This document shows positions 31,727 to 40,805 of a stretch of DNA of 46,443 bases, piece after piece. The stretch comes from a virus. The stretch's first letter is position 1, and every line of letters starts with the position of its first letter. The stretch is taken from IMG/VR virus record IMGVR_UViG_3300013102_000043, positions 1 to 46,443 of that record; one strand, 5' to 3'. The notes beneath the pieces were generated by a model. It did no database searches and was not told the DNA's origin. It saw only the letters and a program-made list of their open reading frames with translations. A program made the position numbers and the translations under genes.

Positions 31727-32476
31727 ATGCCGCTGATCAGTGACATCCAGGTGCTTCAGCCTGGCAGCGAAGTGCTGCTCTTTGAATTGGACGGCTCAGA
31801 CTACGGGGCGGACGTGCTGCGCTTTCACGGGCATGCCATCCCGCACACGCCTGAGGAGTTGATCGCCGCCGGCGCGGATGCTGACCAACTGCCTGCGAAG
31901 CCGATCTGGTTCCAGGGCAACGAGTACGGCGCCTGGCCCATGCAGATCGACGGCATCGAGGCCAACGGCGACGGTACAGCGGTACGGCCTTCGCTATCGG
32001 TCGGAAATGTCAACGGACGCATCACTGCGCTGTGCTTGGCATTCGATGATCTGCTCGAGTTCAAGCTGACGATGCGTCACACCTTGGGCACGTACCTGGA
32101 CGCGCAGAACTTTCCTGCCGGCAACCCAACGGCTGACCCAACCCAAGAGACGATTGAGGTCTGGTACATCGACCAGAAAACGAACGAGGACGGGGAGACG
32201 GTTAGTTGGGAGTTGGCCAGCCCGGGCGACGTCGGCGGTGAATCCATTGGCCGACAGGCAACCACCTTGTGCCACTGGTGCCTCACCGGCGGCTACCGTG
32301 GGCCGAACTGCAACTACACCGGACCGTACGTGACGAAGGACGGGGTTGTTACTGACAACCCCGAGCTGGATGAGTGTGACGCCACGTTGGGCCGGGGCTG
32401 CATCCCGCGCTTCGGTGAGGGCAATCCGCTGCCGTTTGGTGGCTTCCCTGCCGTTTCCCTGATCGTTCGGAGCTGA
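31727..32476 (+). CDS. Minor tail protein L (Fe-S type)
   Basis: A 249-residue protein, as expected for lambda gpL. The C-terminal third carries cysteines C182, C185, C195, C217 and C225 (TLCHWCLTGGYRGPNC and later DECDAT, RGCIPRFG). Lambda gpL binds a 4Fe-4S cluster through C-terminal cysteines, and the same is likely here. It joins tube and tail tip. Confidence 0.92.
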   Translation: MPLISDIQVLQPGSEVLLFELDGSDYGADVLRFHGHAIPHTPEELIAAGADADQLPAKPIWFQGNEYGAWPMQIDGIEANGDGTAVRPSLSVGNVNGRITALCLAFDDLLEFKLTMRHTLGTYLDAQNFPAGNPTADPTQETIEVWYIDQKTNEDGETVSWELASPGDVGGESIGRQATTLCHWCLTGGYRGPNCNYTGPYVTKDGVVTDNPELDECDATLGRGCIPRFGEGNPLPFGGFPAVSLIVRS

Positions 32477-32478
32477 CC

Positions 32479-33243
32479 ATGCGCAAGCACATCTTGAAAG
32501 CGATTCAGGCTCATGCGGCTGCCGAGTACCCGAAAGAGTGCTGCGGTGTGCTGCTGGGCATTGGGCGCAAACAGCAGTACTACCCGTGTCAGAACATCTC
32601 GACCGAACCGAACGAAGAGTTTCGAATCGATCCGGAGGAATACGCCGCGGCGGAAGACATCGGCGAGGTGATCGGCATCGTTCACTCGCATCCTGATGCT
32701 ACGAGCAGACCTTCGCCGCGGGACCTGGCCATGTGCGAAGCGACTGCGATGCCTTGGCATATCCTCAGCTGGCCCGAGGGCGACCTGCGGACAGTGATGC
32801 CGACTGGCGGTGTTCCGCTGTTGAAGCGGCCGTTCGTCCACGGTGCCTGGGACTGCTGGCAGGTCTGCGCCGATTGGTACAAACGCGAGTGGGGACTGGA
32901 GTTCGAAGCCTTCAAGCGCGCTGATGGCTGGTGGGAAAGCACCGACAATACCAGCCTGTACGAGGCGAACTACGAGGCGGCCGGCTTCTATAAGGTCGAC
33001 CAACCGCAACGCGGCGACATGGTCGTCATGGAAGTAGGGCGCACCGTGTATCCGAACCATGCAGGGATATTCCTTGGCACCGATCCGACACTACCAGGTG
33101 AAGACGCGGCCACCTTCGGCCCCGGGCCTTTCATGCTTCACCACCTGTACGGGCGGCCGAGCGAGATCATTGTGTTCGGCGGCCCATGGCTCGACCGAAC
33201 ACGTCTGATCCTCAGGCACAAGGATGCCCAACAGACCCATTGA
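32479..33243 (+). CDS. Tail assembly protein K (JAMM and NlpC/P60 domains)
   Basis: A 254-residue protein of two domains. Residues 1-110 are a JAB/MPN metalloprotease with E20, H69-x-H71, S79 and D82 (VHSHPDATSRPSPRD). Residues 115-245 are an NlpC/P60 cysteine peptidase with C126 (GAWDCWQVCADW) and H194 (YPNHAGIFLG). All active residues are present. It is needed for tail tip assembly and probably cuts peptidoglycan. Normally I follows directly. Here 2.3 kb intervenes. Confidence 0.93.
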   Translation: MRKHILKAIQAHAAAEYPKECCGVLLGIGRKQQYYPCQNISTEPNEEFRIDPEEYAAAEDIGEVIGIVHSHPDATSRPSPRDLAMCEATAMPWHILSWPEGDLRTVMPTGGVPLLKRPFVHGAWDCWQVCADWYKREWGLEFEAFKRADGWWESTDNTSLYEANYEAAGFYKVDQPQRGDMVVMEVGRTVYPNHAGIFLGTDPTLPGEDAATFGPGPFMLHHLYGRPSEIIVFGGPWLDRTRLILRHKDAQQTH

Positions 33244-33249
33244 GCATGT

Positions 33250-33831
33250 CTACAGCACTGCGCGTGGAAGGTTGGTGAGATCAACACTACAAAGGAAATT
33301 GTGCACCCATGAAAGTAGAGAGCCATGATCCTGTGCGGAGCGAGCGCGGGGAAATATCGTTATCAGATATTGTGGATCGCTTCCACGGAACGAAAATTCC
33401 CGATACTCCCATTTCACATTTTGATGAAGTGCATCGGCAAGGCCGGGATACGCAGAGCAATTTTCGTTCGACCATTCCAGCCACAAACGATAAATGCCTT
33501 TAATCGCCTCTTCGTTCTGGGCAAGTTTCTGGTTACGTGGAGTGAACTCGACGTAGGAGTAGTAAGCCCCGTCAACGTCCCCTGTAAGACAACCCAGCGT
33601 CATAAACACCCGATTAGGGGCATTCATCGAGATCAGCAGTTCTCTCAAACCGTTTTCTGCCGTGGCCTCATGAATTACGTCAATCAGCTCCGGGTTCTCT
33701 ATCAGATTGATCCCGCCGTTGTTGCGGTCACCATTTACGGAGATGTCTGCCGACTGGAACGGCCAGGTCTTATAGCTTGTAGAGTCGTCAACCTTATTCA
33801 TTTCGGCGTTTACTGCCTGACTCGAAACCAC
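33250..33831 (-). CDS. Hypothetical moron protein, 193 aa
   Basis: On the strand opposite to the tail genes. I use the GTG at 33831 because GGAGG lies 5 bases upstream. An ATG at 33801 is an alternative. It is a soluble protein (INLIENPELIDVIHEATAEN; YYSYVEFTPRNQKLAQNEEA), with no signal peptide and no motif I know. The composition is less GC-rich than its tail neighbours. It is likely independently expressed cargo. Confidence 0.68.
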   Translation of the reverse strand: MVSSQAVNAEMNKVDDSTSYKTWPFQSADISVNGDRNNGGINLIENPELIDVIHEATAENGLRELLISMNAPNRVFMTLGCLTGDVDGAYYSYVEFTPRNQKLAQNEEAIKGIYRLWLEWSNENCSAYPGLADALHQNVKWEYREFSFRGSDPQYLITIFPRARSAQDHGSLLSWVHNFLCSVDLTNLPRAVL

Positions 33832-33974
33832 ATTGACCTCCTAGGTCATAAACGCGCCGAAATTGGCGCAATCCCAGTCCTTGGGCTTGCAGGCAAAGGA
33901 CTGGGAAATCCGTTGTATGGCGGCAAGAGGCTACTACGGAGGGTGACGGGGCGTTACTGGGGATTCGTACAGGC

Positions 33975-33999
33975 GAGAAAACCCGGACGTCGCCGGGCT
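33975..33999 (-). terminator. Leftward terminator after the 53-aa gene
   Basis: Leftward, AGCCCGG-CGACGT-CCGGGTTTT. Confidence 0.65.
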
Positions 34000-34013
34000 C
34001 GTTAGGGAGTGAT

Positions 34014-34175
34014 TCAGCGCGAATCTGCTTTCCGCGCGCGCCGACGAGAAGATCCTTCACTTCGTTTACGAAGCCACGTAGCGATAGCGTGTATCGGATG
34101 GAGGACGGCAGCGAGCACGCCGAGAAAAAGGATGATGAAAATGATGATCAGCGGGAAGCTTTCATGCGAGAACAT
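34014..34175 (-). CDS. Small membrane protein, 53 aa
   Basis: Start ATG at 34175 with AGGAG upstream. MFSHESFPLIIIFIILFLGV gives one membrane span (about 8-30). The C-terminus is very basic (WLRKRSEGSSRRRARK). It has its own terminator downstream. The function is unknown. One-span proteins with basic tails are common among phage morons. Confidence 0.6.
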   Translation of the reverse strand: MFSHESFPLIIIFIILFLGVLAAVLHPIHAIATWLRKRSEGSSRRRARKADSR

Positions 34176-34256
34176 GGTGGGTACTCCTGTAGTCACTATG
34201 TCGGAACCCGCAGACTAGACGCTTTGAACGATGGTTTCGATGAACGTATGTTCATG

Positions 34257-34289
34257 CTCTGGCGCCTGAATTGTGATACGGCGCCAGAG
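34257..34289. repeat. 10-bp inverted repeat
   Basis: CTCTGGCGCC, a 13-base spacer, GGCGCCAGAG. The arms are perfect and there is no T-run. It lies upstream of the 53-aa gene's start, so an operator is possible. Confidence 0.65.
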
Positions 34290-34350
34290 AAAAGATTTTC
34301 GAAACGTACCGCGATCGCAGGGCATAGCCGGTGATATCGTGCACCCTTTC

Positions 34351-34375
34351 CCACAGGAGTGACCTGCATGAAATT
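34351..34375 (+). repeat. 25-bp direct repeat, copy 1 (broken lipoprotein start)
   Basis: Identical over 25 bp to 35035-35059, the RBS and first codons (CACAGGAGTGACCTGC-ATG) of the lipoprotein gene. Here the frame goes MKLLRG and then into unrelated sequence. Confidence 0.85.
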
Positions 34376-34398
34376 GCTGCGGGGGATTTGTACAGTCA

Positions 34399-34425
34399 GA
34401 AAAAAGCCCGGAAAGGTCCGAGCTT
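34399..34425 (-). terminator. Leftward terminator of the RDD gene
   Basis: Leftward, AGCTCGG-ACCTTT-CCGGGCT followed by TTTTT. Confidence 0.72.
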
Positions 34426-34440
34426 CTCGGTTTCAGCTCA

Positions 34441-34857
34441 TTAATCCCGAACGGCAATGCGCATCTGGGCTAAGTCTCTGTTCGGCATGACGTAGGTTTT
34501 CGCGAGCATGTCGCCGACGCGCTGGCATCGATCAGCACGGGCGACAATGAAAATTGTGATGAGCCCTAGTAGCGCTTCAATATGCCTGGTCAAACCCCGG
34601 ATCAAAGCCTGTGCAAAAGTTGGTGAGTTTCCAGCACCATTGATCACCGCTATGCGGAAAACATATTTGCCCAGCGTTTTCCCTCCCCAACACCACTCCA
34701 AAATCGGAAAGTACAAAAGATAGAGCGCCGTTTGAAAAAACGACCCAAAGTAAAGATCTGCTTCGTTCATCCCGTGGAGGCTGGCAACGATCGCCGCCAT
34801 GTCGAGTGCGTAAGCCCCTATTCGCCGCATCAATAGGGGGGTTCTTGCTACTTCCAT
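34441..34857 (-). CDS. RDD-family membrane protein
   Basis: A 138-residue protein from the ATG at 34857. The frame allows 34947 (168 aa), and neither start has a strong binding site. LLMRRIGAYALDMAAIV is the RDD N-terminal motif (Arg-Arg-x-x-A-x-x-x-D), and WCWGGKTLGKYVFRIAVI is the second conserved segment. Two or three membrane spans. RDD proteins are transport-like or unknown. Opposite strand, own terminator: cargo. Confidence 0.78.
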   Translation of the reverse strand: MEVARTPLLMRRIGAYALDMAAIVASLHGMNEADLYFGSFFQTALYLLYFPILEWCWGGKTLGKYVFRIAVINGAGNSPTFAQALIRGLTRHIEALLGLITIFIVARADRCQRVGDMLAKTYVMPNRDLAQMRIAVRD

Positions 34858-35034
34858 AAACTCTTCGTTCCAATGCCATTTGAATATTTCAAGATTCGTA
34901 TTCCAGCCTGCGAAAAGGGCTGGGTCACCAACCTGATGTAAAGGCATAACGCTACTATGGCAATGTCGAGCGCTTCCACTGGCTTTTCATCCACACTGGA
35001 TGCCCGGACAGTGCTGCGCTAAAGTGCTTCATTT

Positions 35035-35059
35035 CCACAGGAGTGACCTGCATGAAATT
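35035..35059 (+). repeat. 25-bp direct repeat, copy 2
   Basis: Covers the ribosome binding site and the first codons of the lipoprotein gene. With copy 1 it flanks the RDD cassette. Confidence 0.85.
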
Positions 35060-35474
35060 ATTCGTAGGGGCGTTGGCTGTCGCATTGCTGGCGGGATGTG
35101 CATCATCCGCTATACCGGTGAGTCAAGCGGAATCAGTCCCGCGGGATGAACTCTATGCATTTCAGTCCAAACCTTCTGGCGAAAGCGGGAAAGTAACTGT
35201 CGTCCGGGATGCGGGGATGGTTGGTTCTGGCTGCGACATTGTTGTGTACGTCGATGGTCGGAAAGCGGCGAAAATAGGAACCGGTCAGCGTGCAAGCTTT
35301 TACCTTCCGGTGGGCACTCCAAGCATTGGGGCGGGACTCGCGGGATCTGGTTTGTGTGCGGGAGCTGCAATTCGAACAATTTCAGCCAACGTACAGACCG
35401 GGAAGGAAAGCATCTACAGGATCAGCGGCGATATTGGCGGCTTTTACATAGGGCCCTACGTCGATTACCAGTGA
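35052..35474 (+). CDS. Lipoprotein, 140 aa
   Basis: Start ATG at 35052 with AGGAG upstream. The signal peptide MKLFVGALAVALLAGC has a clear lipobox (LLAGC, Cys 16). The mature protein is beta-rich with Gly-rich stretches (GKVTVVRDAGMVGSGCDIVV; YLPVGTPSIGAGLAG). It could be a DUF2846-like or surface-exclusion lipoprotein. I cannot name it with certainty. It is codirectional with tail genes and ends at a hairpin. Confidence 0.72.
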   Translation: MKLFVGALAVALLAGCASSAIPVSQAESVPRDELYAFQSKPSGESGKVTVVRDAGMVGSGCDIVVYVDGRKAAKIGTGQRASFYLPVGTPSIGAGLAGSGLCAGAAIRTISANVQTGKESIYRISGDIGGFYIGPYVDYQ

Positions 35475-35485
35475 CAGAAATTCAA

Positions 35486-35510
35486 ACGGCCGCCTTCGGG
35501 CGGTTTTTTT
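35486..35510 (+). terminator. Hairpin with T-run before gpI
   Basis: CCGCC-TTCG-GGCGG followed by TTTTTTT, then the RBS of gpI. Confidence 0.85.
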
Positions 35511-35526
35511 GCGTCAGGAGAAAGCC

Positions 35527-36129
35527 ATGCAGGCAACGACCGCACATTATCAGCCCATGACCACCATCAAACTGTCCGGATCCCTTGCACATAAATTTGG
35601 TCGAGTTCATCGGCGTCTATTGGACTCTGGTCAGGCTTGGGAAGCGTTCAAGGCCCTGAAAGTAACGCTTCAGGGGTTCAAGGAGGAGATTCAGCGCCTA
35701 GATCGTTTGGGAATGCGATTTGCGATTTTTCGTAATGGAAAGAACGTCGGCGAGAAAGAGTTTGGTCTCGGTGGCTCGAGTGAAATTCGTATCGTGCCCA
35801 TTATCCAAGGCAGCAAAAGAGGGGGGCTGATTCAGACAATTGTCGGAGCGGTCTTAATCGTCGCCGGTACGTTCTTTTCGGCAACCCCTCTCGGGGCTCC
35901 ACTCATTGGGGCCGGCATCGGCCTCGTCGCCGGCGGAGTCATCCAGATGCTCAGCCCCCAGGCATCCGGCCTCAAGCAGAGCGCATCCCCCGACAACGCG
36001 CCGTCCTACGCCTTCGGCAGCGCCAAGAACACCACAGCCAGCGGTAATCCGGTGCCGATCTGCATCGGCGAACGCCGGTGGGGCGGCATGATCATTTCCG
36101 CATCGATCTACGCGCAAGACAAAGCGTAA
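35527..36129 (+). CDS. Tail assembly protein I
   Basis: A 200-residue protein from the ATG at 35527 (AGGAGAAAG upstream). The N-terminal half is a ubiquitin-like beta part (TTIKLSGSLAHKFGRVHRRL; FAIFRNGKNVGEKEF). The middle is a hydrophobic glycine-rich pair (LIQTIVGAVLIVAGTFFSAT; GAPLIGAGIGLVAGGVIQML). The C-terminus has GNPVPICIGERRWGGMIISA, as in lambda gpI. It acts before J. Confidence 0.9.
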   Translation: MQATTAHYQPMTTIKLSGSLAHKFGRVHRRLLDSGQAWEAFKALKVTLQGFKEEIQRLDRLGMRFAIFRNGKNVGEKEFGLGGSSEIRIVPIIQGSKRGGLIQTIVGAVLIVAGTFFSATPLGAPLIGAGIGLVAGGVIQMLSPQASGLKQSASPDNAPSYAFGSAKNTTASGNPVPICIGERRWGGMIISASIYAQDKA

Positions 36130-36148
36130 TCCGCACGCAGCAAGCAGG

Positions 36149-36171
36149 CCGCCCATGAGGCGGTTTTTTTT
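36149..36171 (+). terminator. Hairpin with T-run before gpJ
   Basis: CCGCC-CATGA-GGCGG followed by TTTTTTTT, then the GGAGGAAA of gpJ. Confidence 0.85.
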
Positions 36172-36186
36172 CGCCTGGAGGAAAGC

Positions 36187-39100
36187 ATGGGCGCAGCACA
36201 GATGATCGATATCCACGGCGCGAAGGGTGGGGAAAGCAAGCCGAAGTCGCCGACCGAGGCCAGCGATAGCCTGCGCTCGACCAACTTGGCCAAGCTACTG
36301 ATCGCCGTGGGCGAGGGTGAGTTCGACGAAGTCCCAACCGATTACGACATTTTCCTCGACAACACCCCGATCCGGGACGCGAGCGGCAACTACAACTTCC
36401 CAAACGTGAGGTGGGATTGGCGCTCAGGCTCGGTGGATCAGACCTTTATTCCCGGCATTCCTTCGGTAGAAAACGAAACCTCGCTGAACGTGGAGCTGCG
36501 CAGCGATGCACCCTGGGTGCGCTCAATCAGCAACATCCAGCTGTCTGCCGTGCGCGTGCGCCTGGCTTGGCCGGCGCTTCAGCAGCAAGACGATGAAGGC
36601 AACGTCGGCGGGTACCGAATCAAGTACGCCATCGACGTGGCCACTGACGGCGGAGCGTATCAGCAGGCGCTGGTCGATGCCGTGGATGGCAAGACCACCA
36701 CGCGTTACGAGCGTTCGCCACGCATCAACCTGCCCGATGCGACTACTGGCTGGCAGATCCGCGTCCGCCGCCTGACGCCAAACCAGAACAGCAACAAGAT
36801 CGCCGACACCATGCTGATCGCCGGTTACACCGAGGTGATCGACGCCAAGCTGCGCTACCCGAATACCGCGCTGCTTTACATTGAGTTCGATGCCGAGCAG
36901 TTCACCAACATTCCAGCCGTAACCGTGAAGTGTCGCGCGCGCAAGTGGCAGGTTCCGAGCAACTACGACCCGATCGCCCGGACCTACACCGGGACGTGGG
37001 ACGGTTCCATGAAGCAGGCCTGGACCAATAACCCGGCGTGGATCACCTACGGGGTTTGCACCAATGATCTGTTCGGCCTGGGCAAGCGCATCAAGTCGTT
37101 CATGGTCGACAAGTGGGAGCTCTATCGGATTGCGCAATATGCCGATCAACTGGTGCCGAATGGCCTCGGCGGCGTAGAGCCTCGCTTCCTCTGCGACATG
37201 AACCTGCAAGGCAAGGCTGATGCCTGGTCGCTGCTGCGGGATATCGCCGGCATTTACCGCGGCATGACGTACTGGGCCCAGGGCCAGCTGGTGATGCAGG
37301 CGGACATGCCGCGCGCGCAGGACTTCGACTATGTCTTCACCCGCGCCAACGTCATCGACGGGAAGTTCTCCTACGGCAGCGCCTCGGCGAAGACCCGCTA
37401 CACCCGCGCCTTGGTCAGCTACGACAATCCAGCAAACAACTACGATACCGACGTCATCCCGTTTGCCGATCTGGATCTTCAGCGCCGTATGGGCGACAAG
37501 CCTACCGAGCTGAGTGCCATTGGCTGCACCCGCGCGTCGGAAGCCCAGCGCCGCGGTAAGTGGGCGATCCTGAGCAACAATCAGGACCGCACCGTGTCGT
37601 TCAAGACCGGCATGGAGGGGGTGATCCCGCTCCCGGGCCACATCATCCCTGTAGCGGATTCGCTGCTGGCTGGCCGTGAGGTGGGAGGGCGTATCTCCGC
37701 CGTCGCTGGCCGTGTCGTGACGCTGGACCGTGACACCCAGGCCAAGGCAGGCGATCGTCTGATTATCAACCTCCCCGGCGGGCGGGCCGAAGGTCGCACC
37801 GTGCAGAGCGTGAATGGCCGCGCCGTCACCGTCACCACCAATTACAGCGAGCCACCGCTGCCACAGTTGCAATGGGCATTGGACGCTGATGATCTGGCGA
37901 TCCCGCTCTATCGCGTACTGCGGACCAAGCGCACAACCGAAGGCGACTTCGAGATCAGTGCGCTGCAGTACGACCCAAGCAAGTTCGCCTACATCGACAC
38001 CGGCGCACGCCTGGAAGAGCGCCCAATCAGCGTAATCCCGATTACTGTCGTCCCGGCCCCGGCCAGCGTTACGGTCACGTCGACCTCGGTTGTCTCCCAG
38101 GGCATCGCCGTCGCCACCATGACCATCACCTGGCCAGCAGTGAACGGCGCAGTCGGCTATGACGTGGAGTGGCGCAGGAACAGCGGCAACTGGATCAAGC
38201 TGCAACGTACGGGCATGACCAGTGTTGACGTGGTGGGCATCTATGCTGGCGCCTATGTGGCCCGCGTCCGAGCGGTGAGCGCCTTCGATATTTCGTCGAT
38301 CTGGCGCAACTCGATCCTGACCAACCTGAAAGGCAAAGAGGGCCTGCCGTCGGCGCTAAGCTATCTGACGGCGACACCACTGTTGTTCGGTATTTACTTG
38401 AAGTGGGGCTTCCCGGCTGGCGCTGAGGACACCCAACGGACGGAGATCTGGTACGGGCCGACGACCAGCCTGGAGGCCGCGACCAAGCTGACAGACCTGT
38501 CGTACCCGCAAAGCGATTTCTCAATGCTGGGCTTGCGCGCTGGGGTGACGCTCTACTTCTGGGGGCGCCTGGTGGATCGGATCGGCAACATCGGTCCGTG
38601 GTACCCGATCGGCATGGGTGCGCAGGGCCAATCCAGCTCAGACGCCGCTGCGATCTTGGAGATGATCGCCGGGCAGATCGGAGAAACCGAGCTCGGTCAG
38701 GGCCTGCTGGACGAGATCAACAAAATCCCAGGCCTTCAGGACCAGATCAATGCGCTGGACGGACTGAAGGGCTACGACCCCGAGCTGCCTTACACCAAGG
38801 GACAGTTGATCGTCGAAGGCGGTCACATCTATCAGGCCGTGCTGCCTGTTCCACTGGCTACGCCTCCACCAAACCTGACGTACTGGGCAGACGTGGGCGA
38901 CCTTCTCGAGACAGCCAACGGCCTGGCCGAGCGGGTGGCTACCCATACCACGGAGATCAACGAGCTCGACGGTGTGGTCACTGCACAGGCGACAGCCTTC
39001 CAAGCGTTGCGCGCATCTTATCGGGACGACGGCGGAGAAGGTGATCTTGCGGACGCGCTTCAAGGTTGGGGCAGCACGGCAAGCATTGCAACCGAGTCGA

Positions 39101-39750
39101 AGGTAAGGGCGTCTGAAAACGAAGCAACGGCGAGGACTGTAACCGAGCTGACGTCGACGGTTGGTGAGAATCAGGCAGCCGTTATTGATTTGCGGCAAAC
39201 CGTGGCAACCGACAAGGAGGTCACCGCGCAAGCGATCACTCAGGTCAATGTGAAGGTCGGCGAGAACACTGCTGCCATTCAGGAAACCTCGACTGCCTAC
39301 GCGGACACCAGCGGCAAGCTCTCGACCATGTGGTCCGTGAAGATGCAAATCACTGCCGGTGGGCAGTACGTCGCCGCCGGCATCGGTTTGGGTATCGAGA
39401 ACACCGGCGCCGGCCTGCAAAGCCAGTTCCTGGTGAGTGCCGATCGCTTCGCCATCGTCAACACCATCGCCGGCGGCGCCATCTCGGTTCCGTTTGCGGT
39501 GCAGGGTGGCCAGGTGTTTATGAACTCGGCGTTTATCGCGGACGGCACCATCACCAACGCCAAGATCGGCAGCTACATCAGCTCGACCAATTACATCGCC
39601 GGCCAACAGGGCTGGATTCTCAACAAGGACGGGACGCTGGAGATCAACGGCATCGTTCCCGGGCAGGGGCGGCTGGTGATCAACTCGCTGAACGTCTCGG
39701 TCTACGACGCCAACAACGTGTTGCGTGTCCGGCTCGGTTATCTGGGGTGA
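36187..39750 (+). CDS. Tail tip / host specificity protein J
   Basis: A 1187-residue protein. It begins MGAAQMIDIHGAKGGESKPK and continues with the J core (LLIAVGEGEFDEVPTDYDIF; AWITYGVCTNDLFGLGKRI). A fibronectin type III-like section lies around 640-740 (VPAPASVTVTSTSVVSQGIA), then long helical stretches (IETNELDGV-type repeats, TSTVGENQAAVIDLRQTVAT). The C-terminus has IADGTITNAKIGSYI, the usual trimeric tip. It contacts the host surface. Confidence 0.95.
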   Translation: MGAAQMIDIHGAKGGESKPKSPTEASDSLRSTNLAKLLIAVGEGEFDEVPTDYDIFLDNTPIRDASGNYNFPNVRWDWRSGSVDQTFIPGIPSVENETSLNVELRSDAPWVRSISNIQLSAVRVRLAWPALQQQDDEGNVGGYRIKYAIDVATDGGAYQQALVDAVDGKTTTRYERSPRINLPDATTGWQIRVRRLTPNQNSNKIADTMLIAGYTEVIDAKLRYPNTALLYIEFDAEQFTNIPAVTVKCRARKWQVPSNYDPIARTYTGTWDGSMKQAWTNNPAWITYGVCTNDLFGLGKRIKSFMVDKWELYRIAQYADQLVPNGLGGVEPRFLCDMNLQGKADAWSLLRDIAGIYRGMTYWAQGQLVMQADMPRAQDFDYVFTRANVIDGKFSYGSASAKTRYTRALVSYDNPANNYDTDVIPFADLDLQRRMGDKPTELSAIGCTRASEAQRRGKWAILSNNQDRTVSFKTGMEGVIPLPGHIIPVADSLLAGREVGGRISAVAGRVVTLDRDTQAKAGDRLIINLPGGRAEGRTVQSVNGRAVTVTTNYSEPPLPQLQWALDADDLAIPLYRVLRTKRTTEGDFEISALQYDPSKFAYIDTGARLEERPISVIPITVVPAPASVTVTSTSVVSQGIAVATMTITWPAVNGAVGYDVEWRRNSGNWIKLQRTGMTSVDVVGIYAGAYVARVRAVSAFDISSIWRNSILTNLKGKEGLPSALSYLTATPLLFGIYLKWGFPAGAEDTQRTEIWYGPTTSLEAATKLTDLSYPQSDFSMLGLRAGVTLYFWGRLVDRIGNIGPWYPIGMGAQGQSSSDAAAILEMIAGQIGETELGQGLLDEINKIPGLQDQINALDGLKGYDPELPYTKGQLIVEGGHIYQAVLPVPLATPPPNLTYWADVGDLLETANGLAERVATHTTEINELDGVVTAQATAFQALRASYRDDGGEGDLADALQGWGSTASIATESKVRASENEATARTVTELTSTVGENQAAVIDLRQTVATDKEVTAQAITQVNVKVGENTAAIQETSTAYADTSGKLSTMWSVKMQITAGGQYVAAGIGLGIENTGAGLQSQFLVSADRFAIVNTIAGGAISVPFAVQGGQVFMNSAFIADGTITNAKIGSYISSTNYIAGQQGWILNKDGTLEINGIVPGQGRLVINSLNVSVYDANNVLRVRLGYLG

Positions 39751-39753
39751 GCT

Positions 39754-40110
39754 ATGGCTTCATTTGGACTGCGTGTTTTTGATGAAAGCGGTGGCCTATC
39801 CATGGACACCAACAGCTTCACCTACCAGGTGATCTGGCAGGGCGTGATCGACTTCAGTGGAGTCGCGCCCGACTACACGCTGAGCATTCCGGGCTTCAAC
39901 CCGGCTAACTGCGTGTTCATGATCATTCCGACACGGGCACAGGATGTGCAGTCATCCGAAACTGACGGGAGCGGGAACCAAAAGTCCTATCCGTACGTCG
40001 CGACGGCGGTGAACCAGGTGGTTGTCAGGAGAAAAAATCCATCCGCGAGCGCTGGCACTATTGGCTCAACGGTTGCCGCCAAGGCCTACGCGATAAGGTA
40101 CTCGATATGA
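39754..40110 (+). CDS. Tail-tip accessory protein, 118 aa
   Basis: Beta-rich protein, MASFGLRVFDESGGLSMDTN at the start. RVxDxxG-type starts are common in small proteins encoded after J in Pseudomonas phages. The start has GGTGAG upstream, 3 bases past the J stop. Probably structural. No known enzyme motif. Confidence 0.7.
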   Translation: MASFGLRVFDESGGLSMDTNSFTYQVIWQGVIDFSGVAPDYTLSIPGFNPANCVFMIIPTRAQDVQSSETDGSGNQKSYPYVATAVNQVVVRRKNPSASAGTIGSTVAAKAYAIRYSI

Positions 40111-40766
40111 GTTTTGGATTTCAGAGCCTCAACGACAATGCATTTGTTCAGATTGACGCCGAGGCCCCCAGACTTTGCATGCTCACCAAGGGGGCGTATT
40201 CAGGGACTACCAATGCCTCTGGGGTATTTGCCAGAGCAATTACAAGCCAGGACCCGCCGCTAGTGTTCATTCGCCCGGATCAGGGGGCGATCCAGGTTCC
40301 GATATCGGTGTGGTTCACCGGTGGGCCGGGAAACTGGACCGGGTTCACCATGAAGGCATCCAACGTCAACGCGACGTTAAGCGGTCAGTATTTCGTGGCT
40401 GCATGGGCGTCCATGGGCACGGCAGCCTATGGGCTGCGGTTGTGGGACCAGAACACGGCGCTTGTTTACGACAGTGGCGCGCCGGCGGTTGTCGTGACCT
40501 TCGCGGCAGGAAACTGGACGTACCTCGGAGAGGAGCAGTTGACCGTGGGCCACCGGTATTTCTGGGGAATCAACAAGATGCTCGGCTCAGGCGAGTATGT
40601 CTCCCTTAACCCTTTCGCCATGAATTGCCACAACAATGCGTCGGGTGGCGGTTGCGCACTTGGCGTCGATTACGCCAACGGCCGGATCATGATGTACAGC
40701 CTCGCAACAACTGCCTGGACTGACCAAGGTCACCGGCCATTTCTCTGCGCCAAATTACTGGCCTGA
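40107..40766 (+). CDS. Tail-tip accessory protein, 219 aa
   Basis: Overlaps the previous gene by 4 bp. It begins MSFGFQSLNDNAFVQIDAEA, then beta-rich low-homology sequence with many Gly, Trp and Asn (WFTGGPGNWTGFTMKASNVN). Likely a tail decoration or carbohydrate-binding accessory. The function is inferred from position only. Confidence 0.68.
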   Translation: MSFGFQSLNDNAFVQIDAEAPRLCMLTKGAYSGTTNASGVFARAITSQDPPLVFIRPDQGAIQVPISVWFTGGPGNWTGFTMKASNVNATLSGQYFVAAWASMGTAAYGLRLWDQNTALVYDSGAPAVVVTFAAGNWTYLGEEQLTVGHRYFWGINKMLGSGEYVSLNPFAMNCHNNASGGGCALGVDYANGRIMMYSLATTAWTDQGHRPFLCAKLLA

Positions 40767-40805
40767 CTTCTTCCGCTTCGCACCTATTCATTCTGGAGAT
40801 ACTTA

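Noticed and set aside
34215-34457. Leftward 80-aa frame over the 25-bp repeat
   Set aside because: Crosses a terminator and a repeat scar; composition is not protein-like.
34370-34490. Frame MKLLRGICTVRKK after repeat copy 1 as a gene
   Set aside because: It has a good RBS but loses the signal peptide after a few codons and runs through a terminator. It is a truncated copy, not a gene.
36523-38205. 560-aa leftward frame opposite gpJ
   Set aside because: No RBS, His/Val/Asp-rich antisense composition, and the J protein is certain.
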